Below are positions 8,439-15,051 of a stretch of DNA of 18,917 bases, piece after piece. The notes beneath the pieces are model-generated. The model ran no database searches, was not told the origin of the DNA, and saw only the letters and a list, made by a program, of their open reading frames with translations. How positions within the stretch are numbered: position 1 is the stretch's first letter; the number at the start of each line of letters is the position of its first letter. Made by a program: the position numbers and the translations under genes. This stretch comes from JBBAFB01 sp041655595 (GTDB lineage: Bacteria; Bacillota; DULZ01), in assembly GCA_041655595.1 (NCBI GenBank), contig JBBAFB010000025.1, positions 1 to 18,917 on the forward strand. The letters run 5' to 3'.

Positions 8439-8523
8439 AAACCGACCTCCTTTTGAAAACCATTTAACTGAAATTTTTCTCATGAAAACTTTTCAAAACC
8501 TCTATCCGTTGTCAAAAGAATCT

Positions 8524-8554
8524 AAACAAGGCATCCGCCGGAGATGCCTTGTTT
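8524..8554 (-). terminator. Terminator after the glycine/proline repeat gene
   Basis: A 12-bp perfect stem (8524-8535 with 8543-8554, core CAAGGCATC / GATGCCTTG) with a 7-nt loop. It lies 17 bases beyond the stop of the minus-strand repeat protein. T content on either side is moderate (TTGTTT), so it may work in both directions. Confidence 0.7.
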
Positions 8555-8570
8555 TAACAAAACAAACTAT

Positions 8571-9110
8571 CTACTCTTCAATATCTATACCATGGGCACT
8601 TTGCATCTGCCGTAACATTTGTAAAACCTGTCGGCAGCATTCATTAGTATCCCTGCCAAGCCTGAGCAATTCCGCCATCTGATTAGACATGGGAGGCCCC
8701 CAAGACTGGTTTGGATCACCGGGACCGCAGTTCCACTGATTAGGATCAAAGCCCATACCAGGCCCAAAACCCATATTCGGCCCGAAGCCCATACCAGGAT
8801 CAAAGCCTGTACCAGGGCCGAAGCCTGTACCAGGACCGAAGCCTGTACCAGGGCCAAAGCCCGTACCTGGACCAAAGTCAGCACCGGGGCCGAAGCCCGT
8901 ACCTGGACCAAAGTCAGCACCGGGACCGAAACCTACCCCCGGTCCCGGCCCTTGATTGGGATCAAAGCCGATACCCGGCCCCTGCCACATCCCCGGCCAA
9001 TTTGTTTCCCATTGCCCGGGTTGCAAGTTTGGGGCGGAACCATATGCTGTTTCAGTATAATACGGATCACCGAGATTTAGCAGCCTTTCAAACTTTTCCA
9101 TATTAGTCAC
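8571..9110 (-). CDS. Gly/Pro/Phe hexapeptide-repeat protein, possible spore coat protein
   Basis: A protein of about 180 residues that I do not recognise. A short N-terminal segment (KFERLLNLGDPYYTETAYGS) leads into about 13 tandem hexapeptides of the form G-F-G-P-G-T, with variants D-F, P-N and G-M. After this come CGPGDPNQSWGPP and a C-terminal amphipathic helix, QMAELLRLGRDTNECCRQVL, with a CC pair. There is no signal peptide or membrane segment. Low complexity, glycine/proline/aromatic richness and C-terminal cysteines recall structural spore or coat proteins; this is inference, strengthened by a SigK-like promoter upstream. The start is uncertain. GTG at 9110 lies about 11-12 bases from a strong AGAAAGGGG SD, TTG at 9119 is only about 3 bases from it, and ATG at 9101 about 21. 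GTG is the compromise. It has its own terminator. Confidence 0.7.
   Translation of the reverse strand: MTNMEKFERLLNLGDPYYTETAYGSAPNLQPGQWETNWPGMWQGPGIGFDPNQGPGPGVGFGPGADFGPGTGFGPGADFGPGTGFGPGTGFGPGTGFGPGTGFDPGMGFGPNMGFGPGMGFDPNQWNCGPGDPNQSWGPPMSNQMAELLRLGRDTNECCRQVLQMLRQMQSAHGIDIEE
8742..8978 (-). repeat. In-frame 18-bp tandem repeats coding for GFGPGT units
   Basis: About 13 tandem 18-bp units inside the repeat protein gene, always in frame. A longer 36-bp unit, in which GTGFGPGADFGP alternates, is duplicated almost exactly between about 8855 and 8930. This suggests growth by slippage or unequal crossing-over. Third-position changes between units show that it is not entirely recent. Confidence 0.85.
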
Positions 9111-9151
9111 TTTTACCAAAAGCCCCTTTCTAGAAATTTACCTACCTCATT

Positions 9152-9178
9152 TATTCTATGTAGGTGTTTTCAAAGAGT
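9152..9178 (-). promoter_or_regulatory. Candidate SigK (late mother-cell) promoter
   Basis: On the minus strand a -10 CATAGAATA (9160-9152) fits CATAnnnTA. An AC dinucleotide (9178-9177) lies 16 bases upstream, at the SigK -35 position. Transcription would start near 9145 and give a leader of about 35 nt before the repeat protein start. The SigK consensus is short, so this rests on position and on the coat-like product. Confidence 0.4.
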
Positions 9179-9230
9179 GCTTTAGGCTCAGCAAACAATT
9201 TCTATGATCCGAAAACAAGCAAACAACTTT

Positions 9231-9734
9231 TTAATCTTTCCCCGACTCCAAAGCCAATAATCTTTCTTTCATTGGTATACCCCCGCCGAAACCGGTTAGT
9301 TTGCCATTAGAGCCTACTACCCGATGGCAAGGAACAATTATGGGCCAGGGATTAGTTGCCATAGCCTGCCCCGCGGAGCGAGCTCCCTTGGGATTACCGG
9401 CCCCTTCCGCCAACCATTTATAAGTTCTTGTTTCTCCGTAGGGAATCTCTAGGGCCCTTTTTAATACCTTAAGCCGATAAGGGGTAACCCGATCCCATAG
9501 TAAGGGAAATTGCCCAAAATCAAAGGGTTTTCCTTGCAAATAATTTTCCAGTTCCCGATACAAAGGGTGGAAAAAACTAAAATCCTCCGTTAATGCTTCG
9601 AGATCCTTTTCTTTTGTCAATTCAGCATAGGCCTCTTCATAACTTTCCTTAGGAAGAGCTAAATAAAAAAGCCCCTTATCACTGCCAATAGCTCCAACAA
9701 AGCCCCACCCGGTTTTTAGAATAGCGTATTTCAT
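9231..9734 (-). CDS. ogt: Methylated-DNA--[protein]-cysteine S-methyltransferase
   Basis: A 167-residue DNA repair protein that transfers the alkyl group from O6-alkylguanine (and O4-alkylthymine) to its own cysteine, once per molecule. The active-site motif is PCHRV with C136. The conserved helix-turn-helix and asparagine-hinge region (IPYGETRTYKWLAEGAGN, RSAGQAMATNPWPIIVPCHRVV) and the C-terminal GKLTGFGGG follow the Ogt/AdaB pattern. The N-terminal domain is short and there is no Ada zinc or AraC part, so it is the stand-alone, constitutive type. The ATG at 9734 is chosen because AAAGGAGG lies five bases upstream; an ATG six codons earlier precedes this SD and is not supported. It is on the same strand as the repeat protein gene but 100 bases upstream of it and probably not co-regulated. 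Confidence 0.93.
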   Translation of the reverse strand: MKYAILKTGWGFVGAIGSDKGLFYLALPKESYEEAYAELTKEKDLEALTEDFSFFHPLYRELENYLQGKPFDFGQFPLLWDRVTPYRLKVLKRALEIPYGETRTYKWLAEGAGNPKGARSAGQAMATNPWPIIVPCHRVVGSNGKLTGFGGGIPMKERLLALESGKD

Positions 9735-9886
9735 ATAGTCCTCCTTTGGCATAATAATTGGTCTGCTGCTAACAGTATAACAAAATTTTTATTGAATTGG
9801 TCTTTTTGAAAAATATGAGTAGCTTTTAATAAATGTTCTTCCAAAACTGCATTATTTAGGGTATTATATTTTTGAGAGGTGAAAAA

Positions 9887-9907
9887 ATGTCATGGAAAAA
9901 ATATTAA
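9887..9907 (+). other. Six-codon ORF overlapping the coiled-coil gene start
   Basis: ATG TCA TGG AAA AAA TAT TAA begins seven bases after AGAGG (9875-9879), the best SD spacing. The in-frame ATG of the coiled-coil gene (9892) lies 12 bases away, in another frame. The short ORF would compete with or couple to the main start, or reflect an indel. Confidence 0.3.
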
Positions 9908-10455
9908 ATCAAATTCTCGATAGTCTTAACAAACTTAATCAAAAAGTTGACAGGGTAGAAAGAGAACAGCAGGCTATGAGGGCTGAGATGCAGTCCATGA
10001 GGGCCGAGCTGCAGGCTATGAAAGCTGAGCAGCAGGCTATGAAAGCTGAGCAGCGGGCTATGAAAGCCGAGCAGCAGGCTATGAAAGCCGAGCAGCAAGC
10101 TATGAAAGCCGAGCAGCAGGCTATGAAAGCCGAGCAGCAGGCTATGAAAGCCGAGCAGCAGGCTATGAGGGCTGAACAACAGTCTATGAGGGCTGAGATG
10201 CAGACCATAAAAGCCGATCTCAAGTCTGTGAAGGACGAGCAGCAATCCATGAAGACGATGCTAATAAGCCAGGGCGATCACCTTCACCAGCTTATTAAAA
10301 TTGTAGGTACAACAAATGCCCATTTGGTAGACCTTAAGGAAGATGTCAGCCAAATCAAAGATATTCAGGAAAAACAACAAAGGGTTTTGGAACGTCTGTC
10401 CCTTCGCTCCCTAACCCATGAAATAGAGATTGATGATCTAAGAAGAGCCAAATAA
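9892..10455 (+). CDS. Heptad-repeat coiled-coil protein
   Basis: A 187-residue cytosolic protein predicted to be almost entirely helical coiled coil. Residues 25-122 are 14 gapless heptads of the type E-Q-Q-A-M-K-A. The same register runs on through the ends (L15, V19, V22; later M103, I106, L110, V113). In that register the core positions are Met and mostly Gln, giving an unusually polar core in the middle. A hydrophobic C-terminal stretch (LHQLIKIVGTTNAHLVDLKEDVSQIKDIQEKQ is its span, 131-162) ends in a basic LRRAK tail. Such proteins are usually annotated hypothetical; no enzymatic domain is present. A scaffold, spacer or oligomer role is inference. The start ATG is 12 bases from AGAGG, with a closer out-of-frame ATG at 9887. 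It is divergent from the alkyltransferase and convergent with the sensor-kinase operon. Confidence 0.75.
   Translation: MEKILNQILDSLNKLNQKVDRVEREQQAMRAEMQSMRAELQAMKAEQQAMKAEQRAMKAEQQAMKAEQQAMKAEQQAMKAEQQAMKAEQQAMRAEQQSMRAEMQTIKADLKSVKDEQQSMKTMLISQGDHLHQLIKIVGTTNAHLVDLKEDVSQIKDIQEKQQRVLERLSLRSLTHEIEIDDLRRAK
9964..10257 (+). repeat. 21-bp tandem repeats coding for heptads
   Basis: Fourteen in-frame 21-bp units. The central ones (10027-10155) are nearly identical in DNA: three of the four copies at 10069-10152 are exact and the other differs by one base. Outer units are diverged, which fits growth from the middle by slippage. Copy number may differ among strains in steps of seven residues. Confidence 0.85.
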
Positions 10456-10596
10456 TAACAACCGTTAGCAGGCACAAAATATGGGCATATATATTTACAT
10501 GCCAGGTAGCCAACAACAAAAAGATACGCAAAAACCGAAAAAAGGACAAAGGGTGCCTCAACACCTAACAGAGCAAAAGCAATCAACAACGCCGCT

Positions 10597-12024
10597 TTAA
10601 AATACCTTATGATTAAATGTAATATCTGCTCCGCCGGATTTATTGTTGCCTAATTTGATGGAACCACCTAGCTGCTCTGCCAATTGCTTTGCTATATATA
10701 GTCCCAAACCGGAATGGCCCCCTTTACTGCCTCGGGCCTCATCTCCCCTATAGAATCGATCAAAAGCCCTGTCAAGATCCCTTTGATTAAACCCCTTGCC
10801 GGAATCGCTGATTTCATAAAATACATATCCTCCACTAGCGCATACGTTTATGATAATTTCACCCTTTGTAGGAGTGTATTCCAGACTGTTGAAGACAATA
10901 TTATCGAGTATCCTACCTAGTTTATCTGCGTCAATTCGCAAGGGGATTTGCAACTTTCCAAATGTCTTCAGCCCAATCTTTATGTCCCTTTGCCTGGCTT
11001 CCAACTCGTAATCTTGCAGCTTTTGTTTCAAAAAATCCTGTAAATTTACGAAGGTTAGTTCTAATTGGGTGCCCGGGTTTTCCAGATCCGCTACATATTG
11101 TAGCTGCTCAACCAGGGCCGTGCTTTTATCTACATTTTCTTTGACAATCGAAAGGTACTTAAATAGCTTTTCTCCCCCGCCTACCTCGTTTTCCATGAGG
11201 GCTTCCGAATACCCCCTAATAAGCGATAGAGGGGCTTTTAAGTCGTGGGCCAGGGATTCTACCATTTCCACCCGCTCCCGCTCCATTTTCCATTGAGCAG
11301 CTAGGGAACTCTCCAACCCTTCTTTCATCTCGGAAAAAGCCCTACAGAGTCTGCCAAGCTCGTTATTGGCCCGGTAATTGATTTCAAAGTCAAGGTCCTT
11401 CTCCTTGATTTTTTCCGCAGCACCCAACAAAAGGTTTAAGGGTTTGTTGATGTTTTTCACCAAAACCCTGGAAAATAATATAGTGAAGAGAATAATATAT
11501 AGAAATGGAGAAAACAAAGCTAAAGCCAGGATGCCAATCACCCAAAAACCCCAACTATTCACTGCCGAGACATTTAGTCGGTATGCTAGGACAACAGCCC
11601 CTTTAATTTCCGCCCTGTCATTAATAATGGGTGCTACCCGGAAGAAACTGCCCCGATGGCTAAAGGTGGTATTTATCCTTTGATGTAGGTCCTCCCTTGA
11701 GCTAAAAAGCTGTTCCTCATTTGTGCCATATAATATAGTTGCACCCCCGTCAACAACCTGATAGAAAAGCCCATCCCCCTGAAGTCTGTTTTTTAGTCCC
11801 TCCTCCCCCGCCGGTAAAAGCAAAGAGGTATTTTGCTCTCGGATATAGGCTTCGAGTTCGGGAATTTGTTTTTCATAAAAATTCGCGGGTTGTATATTTT
11901 TATCTAAGGATTGGTAAAACAAAATAGCCGCAAAGACATAGGTTGCCGATGTAGCAAGAATACTGACAATTATAATCCAAAAAAAGCTTAACCTAAATTG
12001 AGTTACTAAAGGTTTATTCTCCAT
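10597..12024 (-). CDS. Sensor histidine kinase of peptide-antibiotic ABC operon (CprK/NisK-like)
   Basis: A 475-residue membrane histidine kinase, last gene of a five-gene operon. TM1 is about 13-37, an extracytoplasmic sensor of about 120 residues follows (38-157), TM2 is about 158-185, and HAMP about 186-240. The H-box SLAHDLKAPL gives phospho-acceptor H260. The ATPase domain shows an N-box (DNIVFNSLEY, 374-383), G1 DSGKG (407-411) and G2 GHSGLGLY (436-443). The ectodomain is much larger than in intramembrane-sensing BceS kinases. It may therefore bind peptides directly, as NisK/SpaK-type sensors do; this is inference. It begins 17 bases after the response regulator stop, with GAGG near the ATG at 12024. 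Its expected partner is that regulator and its expected target the ABC genes upstream. Confidence 0.92.
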   Translation of the reverse strand: MENKPLVTQFRLSFFWIIIVSILATSATYVFAAILFYQSLDKNIQPANFYEKQIPELEAYIREQNTSLLLPAGEEGLKNRLQGDGLFYQVVDGGATILYGTNEEQLFSSREDLHQRINTTFSHRGSFFRVAPIINDRAEIKGAVVLAYRLNVSAVNSWGFWVIGILALALFSPFLYIILFTILFSRVLVKNINKPLNLLLGAAEKIKEKDLDFEINYRANNELGRLCRAFSEMKEGLESSLAAQWKMERERVEMVESLAHDLKAPLSLIRGYSEALMENEVGGGEKLFKYLSIVKENVDKSTALVEQLQYVADLENPGTQLELTFVNLQDFLKQKLQDYELEARQRDIKIGLKTFGKLQIPLRIDADKLGRILDNIVFNSLEYTPTKGEIIINVCASGGYVFYEISDSGKGFNQRDLDRAFDRFYRGDEARGSKGGHSGLGLYIAKQLAEQLGGSIKLGNNKSGGADITFNHKVF

Positions 12025-12041
12025 TTTGCCTCGCCCCTTCC

Positions 12042-12737
12042 TTAAACCTTATTCCATTTATATCCGATTCCCCACACTGTAGAAATATACTGAACCGATG
12101 GTATTATGGCAGCGAATTTGGCCCGGATCTTCTTAACATGCTCCACCACGGTAGCCGAATCCCCTTCTGAATCATACCCCCACAACTTTTCGTAAATATG
12201 ATCCCTTGAAAACACCTGTCCCGGGTGAAGAGCTAGCAATTCGACAATATCGTATTCACATTTTGTAAGGGCAATATCCCGATCGCCTATTTTGACTGCA
12301 CGCCCTCTTAAATCAATGCTCAATTCACCAAAGTAAAGTTTAGAGCGTTTGTTTTCAGCGTTTATATATAGGGATCGTTTTTCCCGCCGCAAATTTGCCT
12401 CCACCCTAGCTATCAATTCCTTTAATCCAAAAGGTTTAACAATATAATCGTCTCCGCCAAGGTTTAACCCCTTGATTTTGTCGGTTTCCGATTGCTTTGC
12501 ACTGAGGAAAATGATTGGACAAAGAACATCATCCCTTATTGCCCGGCAGACATCAAAACCGTTAACTCCAGGCATCATAATATCCAATATGATTAGGTCC
12601 GGCTGCTGGTTTTTTGCCAACCTTATTCCTTCTTCTCCATCTAAGGCGACAATCACCCCGTAACCTCTTGCCCCTAGTTCATCCTCCAAAAGCATCGTCA
12701 GATCTTCTTCATCATCTATGATTAAAATTTTGTTCAT
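12042..12737 (-). CDS. OmpR/PhoB-family response regulator
   Basis: A 231-residue DNA-binding regulator. The receiver domain (1-118) has the acidic pair D8/D9, phospho-acceptor D52 in LIILDIMMPG, S79 and K101 in YIVKPF. The C-terminal winged helix (about 133-229) has the usual ALTKCEYDIVELLALHPGQV and the RDHIYEKLWGYD...VEHVKKIRAK recognition region. It should be phosphorylated by the kinase encoded next and activate the ABC-transporter promoter upstream. The ATG at 12737 follows GGGGGTGAG. It is 31 bases downstream of the last permease gene with no terminator between, so all five genes probably share one transcript and the regulator controls its own supply. Confidence 0.94.
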   Translation of the reverse strand: MNKILIIDDEEDLTMLLEDELGARGYGVIVALDGEEGIRLAKNQQPDLIILDIMMPGVNGFDVCRAIRDDVLCPIIFLSAKQSETDKIKGLNLGGDDYIVKPFGLKELIARVEANLRREKRSLYINAENKRSKLYFGELSIDLRGRAVKIGDRDIALTKCEYDIVELLALHPGQVFSRDHIYEKLWGYDSEGDSATVVEHVKKIRAKFAAIIPSVQYISTVWGIGYKWNKV

Positions 12738-12768
12738 CAGCTCACCCCCATCCAGCTATTTTCTACCC

Positions 12769-13533
12769 TTACGCCTCTCTTCCTTCCCACTTACTAAACC
12801 AGGCCAAGCCCCCCAGCAACATGACCACAAAAAATATTATCGCAAACACCAAACCGACAGTCCCCTGCCTGATCGAAAAATCCGAAAAGTTGGCACCGGA
12901 CCCAAGTAACAGATAGGATCCCGATAGCATGGACAATCGTACAGGCCACCCCCAAGGAACAAATTGCCATACACTATCCCCTAGGCTGGTAGCCATTAGC
13001 GCCGCCGCCAGGACCCCCGCTCCGCCGATTCCGATTGTTGCTCCCATTCCCCAGGCAAGACCGATCCACAAATGGAATGTAAGTATTGGAATGGCACCCA
13101 GAATTACCATAATAGTCGCCCCAAGAAAAGCCTCCATGGATATTGATATTTTTAAAATAATGCTTAAACCCGCTAGCAGTGAAAATAAAGCGATCAAAGT
13201 ACCTGTGGCTAAGGCAAAAACCAACATAGCCAGCTTGCCAAAATAGGTTTTATACCGGGCCGGTTTGCTCCCTAATAGCCCGTTAAAACTTCCTGCCAGT
13301 TCCTCCTGCTGTACCACCAGGCCTGATACCAAACCGATACCCATAGGGATAACCAGGACTGCCCAGGTTTCAAAAAATATTTGAAAGGCAGTTAAAGAGG
13401 CATTGGCTGCTAAAGAGCCCAGAGAAAAGTATCCGATCAGCAGGGCCGCAAAAATTACGGGGGCCAAAAATACCAACCACCTGAAAGGCGTGCGTTTAGT
13501 TTTCAGCCATTCCGCTAACAAAATCCCCATCAT
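12769..13533 (-). CDS. ABC-2-type permease, LanG/CprC-like
   Basis: A 254-residue membrane protein with about six hydrophobic segments, the second permease of the exporter. It belongs to the LanE/LanG immunity permease group: an N-terminal cytoplasmic EWLKTKRTPFRW, the loop VVQQEELAGSFNGLLGSKPAR, and VPWGWPVRLSMLSG before the last membrane segment. The permease upstream has the parallel WLYVPWSWSTRLMCPL. The paired permeases and one ATPase expel or clear antimicrobial peptides (lantibiotics, cationic peptides) from the membrane. It overlaps the previous gene by four bases (ATGA). A second ATG immediately after (13530) has better spacing from GGAGG, so the true start may be one codon later. 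Substrate specificity cannot be told. Confidence 0.87.
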   Translation of the reverse strand: MMGILLAEWLKTKRTPFRWLVFLAPVIFAALLIGYFSLGSLAANASLTAFQIFFETWAVLVIPMGIGLVSGLVVQQEELAGSFNGLLGSKPARYKTYFGKLAMLVFALATGTLIALFSLLAGLSIILKISISMEAFLGATIMVILGAIPILTFHLWIGLAWGMGATIGIGGAGVLAAALMATSLGDSVWQFVPWGWPVRLSMLSGSYLLLGSGANFSDFSIRQGTVGLVFAIIFFVVMLLGGLAWFSKWEGREA

Positions 13534-14288
13534 TTCACCTCCCTCCGGCTAAACCAGTACGCAGTTAAAGCACTTGCACCAAGAAACGTAATTATTGATA
13601 CAACGATTCCCCTCGGTATTACGGAGAAATCTCTGAGAGAATCCATAGCGTCCAACATCGTGCCATTGGGATGAACTCCTATAAGGGGGCACATCAATCT
13701 AGTGGACCAACTCCAGGGCACATATAGCCAAGATGATTTGGGAGCGGTCCAAACACCCAGGATAAGCCCCAAAAATCCCACCGCCATACTAAAAAATGTT
13801 CCTTTCCAGGTAGCCGCCCACAATTGTATGGGTATAAGTGCAAGGGATACCAGCCATATGAGAAACCCACCGGCAAAAATTTCAAACCAGGGGATGGGCC
13901 CCTTGGCGGCGATTAATCCAGAAATTATTATCACAATAATAAGAGTAACAGTGGTCAGAAAGGCAAGCCCTGACATCGTTGCTATCTTACCCATCCAAAG
14001 GCCAGCGGGGGAAATATTGTGGACCAATAAACCTCGATAGCTTCCCGCCTTTTTTTCCCGAAATTCTACCAAAGCAGCAAACAATGCTATCCCTAAGGGA
14101 ACAAATATGACCGGCCACCAATTGTAGATCATAGATATTAACAGCTCCCAAGGCCCAAGGTAATCCTCAGGCATAAACAGCCTTTGGGGAAGGGCAATTA
14201 AGCTAAACAGTAAGGGGGCGAAAACAATTAGTTTTTTGGTGAATGTTCTTTTATATTTCAAAAATTCGGATTGAATTATGTTAATCAT
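13530..14288 (-). CDS. ABC-2-type permease, LanE/CprB-like
   Basis: A 252-residue integral membrane protein with about six hydrophobic segments, the first of two related permeases. It starts with IIQSEFLKYKRTFTKKL, typical of this family. A conserved loop VEFREKKAGSYRGLLVHN follows the second segment, and WLYVPWSWSTRLMCPL lies before the last. Comparison with the following gene shows the two permeases share order and motifs, consistent with an ancient duplication, as in LanE and LanG. The ATG at 14288 overlaps the ATPase gene by eight bases and has a GGGGGGAG SD, indicating translational coupling. Together with the ATPase it should form an exporter of peptide antibiotics. No lantibiotic biosynthesis genes are near. 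Confidence 0.87.
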   Translation of the reverse strand: MINIIQSEFLKYKRTFTKKLIVFAPLLFSLIALPQRLFMPEDYLGPWELLISMIYNWWPVIFVPLGIALFAALVEFREKKAGSYRGLLVHNISPAGLWMGKIATMSGLAFLTTVTLIIVIIISGLIAAKGPIPWFEIFAGGFLIWLVSLALIPIQLWAATWKGTFFSMAVGFLGLILGVWTAPKSSWLYVPWSWSTRLMCPLIGVHPNGTMLDAMDSLRDFSVIPRGIVVSIITFLGASALTAYWFSRREVK

Positions 14289-14982
14289 TTATCTCCCCCC
14301 TGATTACCTTCATAAATAGCTTTTCCAAATCCTGCCTCCTATCTATTTCACCTTGATACCTCAACATGCCTTCACTAAGGATGCCAATGCAATCAACAAT
14401 TTGAGATACCTCTGCCAGTATGTGGCTGGATAAAATGACTGTCATTCCCCTTTGGGGAAATGAGCCAATCAATTCTCTCAGCTCCTGGATCCCCACCGGA
14501 TCAAGACCGTTAGCCGGTTCATCGAGTATTAACAGTTCTGGTTCTCCGATTAAGGCTATGGCGATCCCCAGCCTTTGTTTCATGCCCAAAGAGAACTGAG
14601 AAACAAGTTTCTGGCCTGTATTCTCCAGGCCCACAAGCTCCAGCACTTCAAAGATTTTTTTGCTTGGTATCCTCAAAAGCTTAGTGTGAACTAATAGATT
14701 TTCCCCGGCAGTTAAATTCCCATACAGGGCCGGGGATTCAATCAGGGCCCCTATCCTTTCCAAATGTTTACGCTGCCAGGGTTCGCCAAAAACGATGATA
14801 TCACCCTTACTTGCTTTTATTAAACCCGTCAGCATCTTTAATATTGTGGTTTTCCCCGCCCCATTTGGCCCCAGTAGACCATAAACCTTTCCCCGAGGGA
14901 TCTGTAGGCAGACATCTTTTACTGCCCATTGCCTCCCGTAGTATTTGCCCAAACCCTTTGTCTCTAATATCAATTGGCACAT
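14281..14982 (-). CDS. ABC transporter ATPase, LanF/CprA/BcrA-like
   Basis: A 233-residue ATPase, first gene of the operon. Walker A GPNGAGKT is at 38-45, the signature SLGMKQ at 131-136, Walker B LLILDEP at 150-156, and the H-loop histidine is H187. Where most ABC ATPases have a Q-loop, it reads IGALIESPALYGNLT with Glu at 82. This E-loop is described for LanF immunity ATPases and supports placing it in the lantibiotic-immunity/bacitracin-resistance group rather than among general exporters. The start chosen is ATG 14982, eight bases after AGAGG; a GTG three codons earlier overlaps that SD. Five-gene order ATPase-permease-permease-regulator-kinase equals the CprABC-CprRK arrangement of Clostridioides difficile, which confers resistance to nisin and related peptides. 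Confidence 0.93.
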   Translation of the reverse strand: MCQLILETKGLGKYYGRQWAVKDVCLQIPRGKVYGLLGPNGAGKTTILKMLTGLIKASKGDIIVFGEPWQRKHLERIGALIESPALYGNLTAGENLLVHTKLLRIPSKKIFEVLELVGLENTGQKLVSQFSLGMKQRLGIAIALIGEPELLILDEPANGLDPVGIQELRELIGSFPQRGMTVILSSHILAEVSQIVDCIGILSEGMLRYQGEIDRRQDLEKLFMKVIRGEIND

Positions 14983-15002
14983 ACCCCACACCTCTTCCCA
15001 AT

Positions 15003-15051
15003 TTTATATTCCTTTTCAATTTTAAAGGGGAATTATAAAGAAACTATAAAC
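15003..15051 (-). promoter_or_regulatory. Candidate promoter and response-regulator site of the ABC operon
   Basis: On the minus strand two imperfect direct repeats, GTTTATAGTT (15051-15042) and CTTTATAATT (15040-15031), are 11 bases apart, one helical turn, as expected for an OmpR-type dimer. A TATAAA -10 candidate (15008-15003) has no good -35 but the repeats end just upstream of that place. Alternatively TATAAT (15037-15032) is the -10. Which promoter is real is unclear. Confidence 0.3.

Noticed and set aside
8585..8920. Val/Leu/Ala-rich frame in the glycine/proline repeat gene
   Set aside because: A frame-shifted reading of the 18-bp repeats. The other frame has a ribosome site, non-repeat ends and a terminator.
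8742..8978. CRISPR-like regular repeats
   Set aside because: Units are contiguous, 18 bp, in frame and without unique spacers, so this is a coding tandem repeat.
9190..9226. Direct repeat AGCAAACAA twice, 28 bases apart
   Set aside because: Short, A-rich, and not placed at a recognisable promoter. Chance is likely.
9735..9752. Upstream ATG of the alkyltransferase
   Set aside because: It precedes the AAAGGAGG that serves the ATG at 9734, and has no SD of its own.
9904..10250. Two long minus-strand frames rich in Cys/Ala/Phe or Leu/His
   Set aside because: They are antisense shadows of the 21-bp repeats in the coiled-coil gene, with no ribosome site. Their periodicity is inherited from the DNA repeat.
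10483..10503. GGCAT...ATGCC hairpin after the coiled-coil gene
   Set aside because: Five-base stem with no T run, so not a convincing terminator.
14983..14991. GTG start of the ABC ATPase
   Set aside because: It overlaps the AGAGG that lies eight bases before the ATG at 14982.
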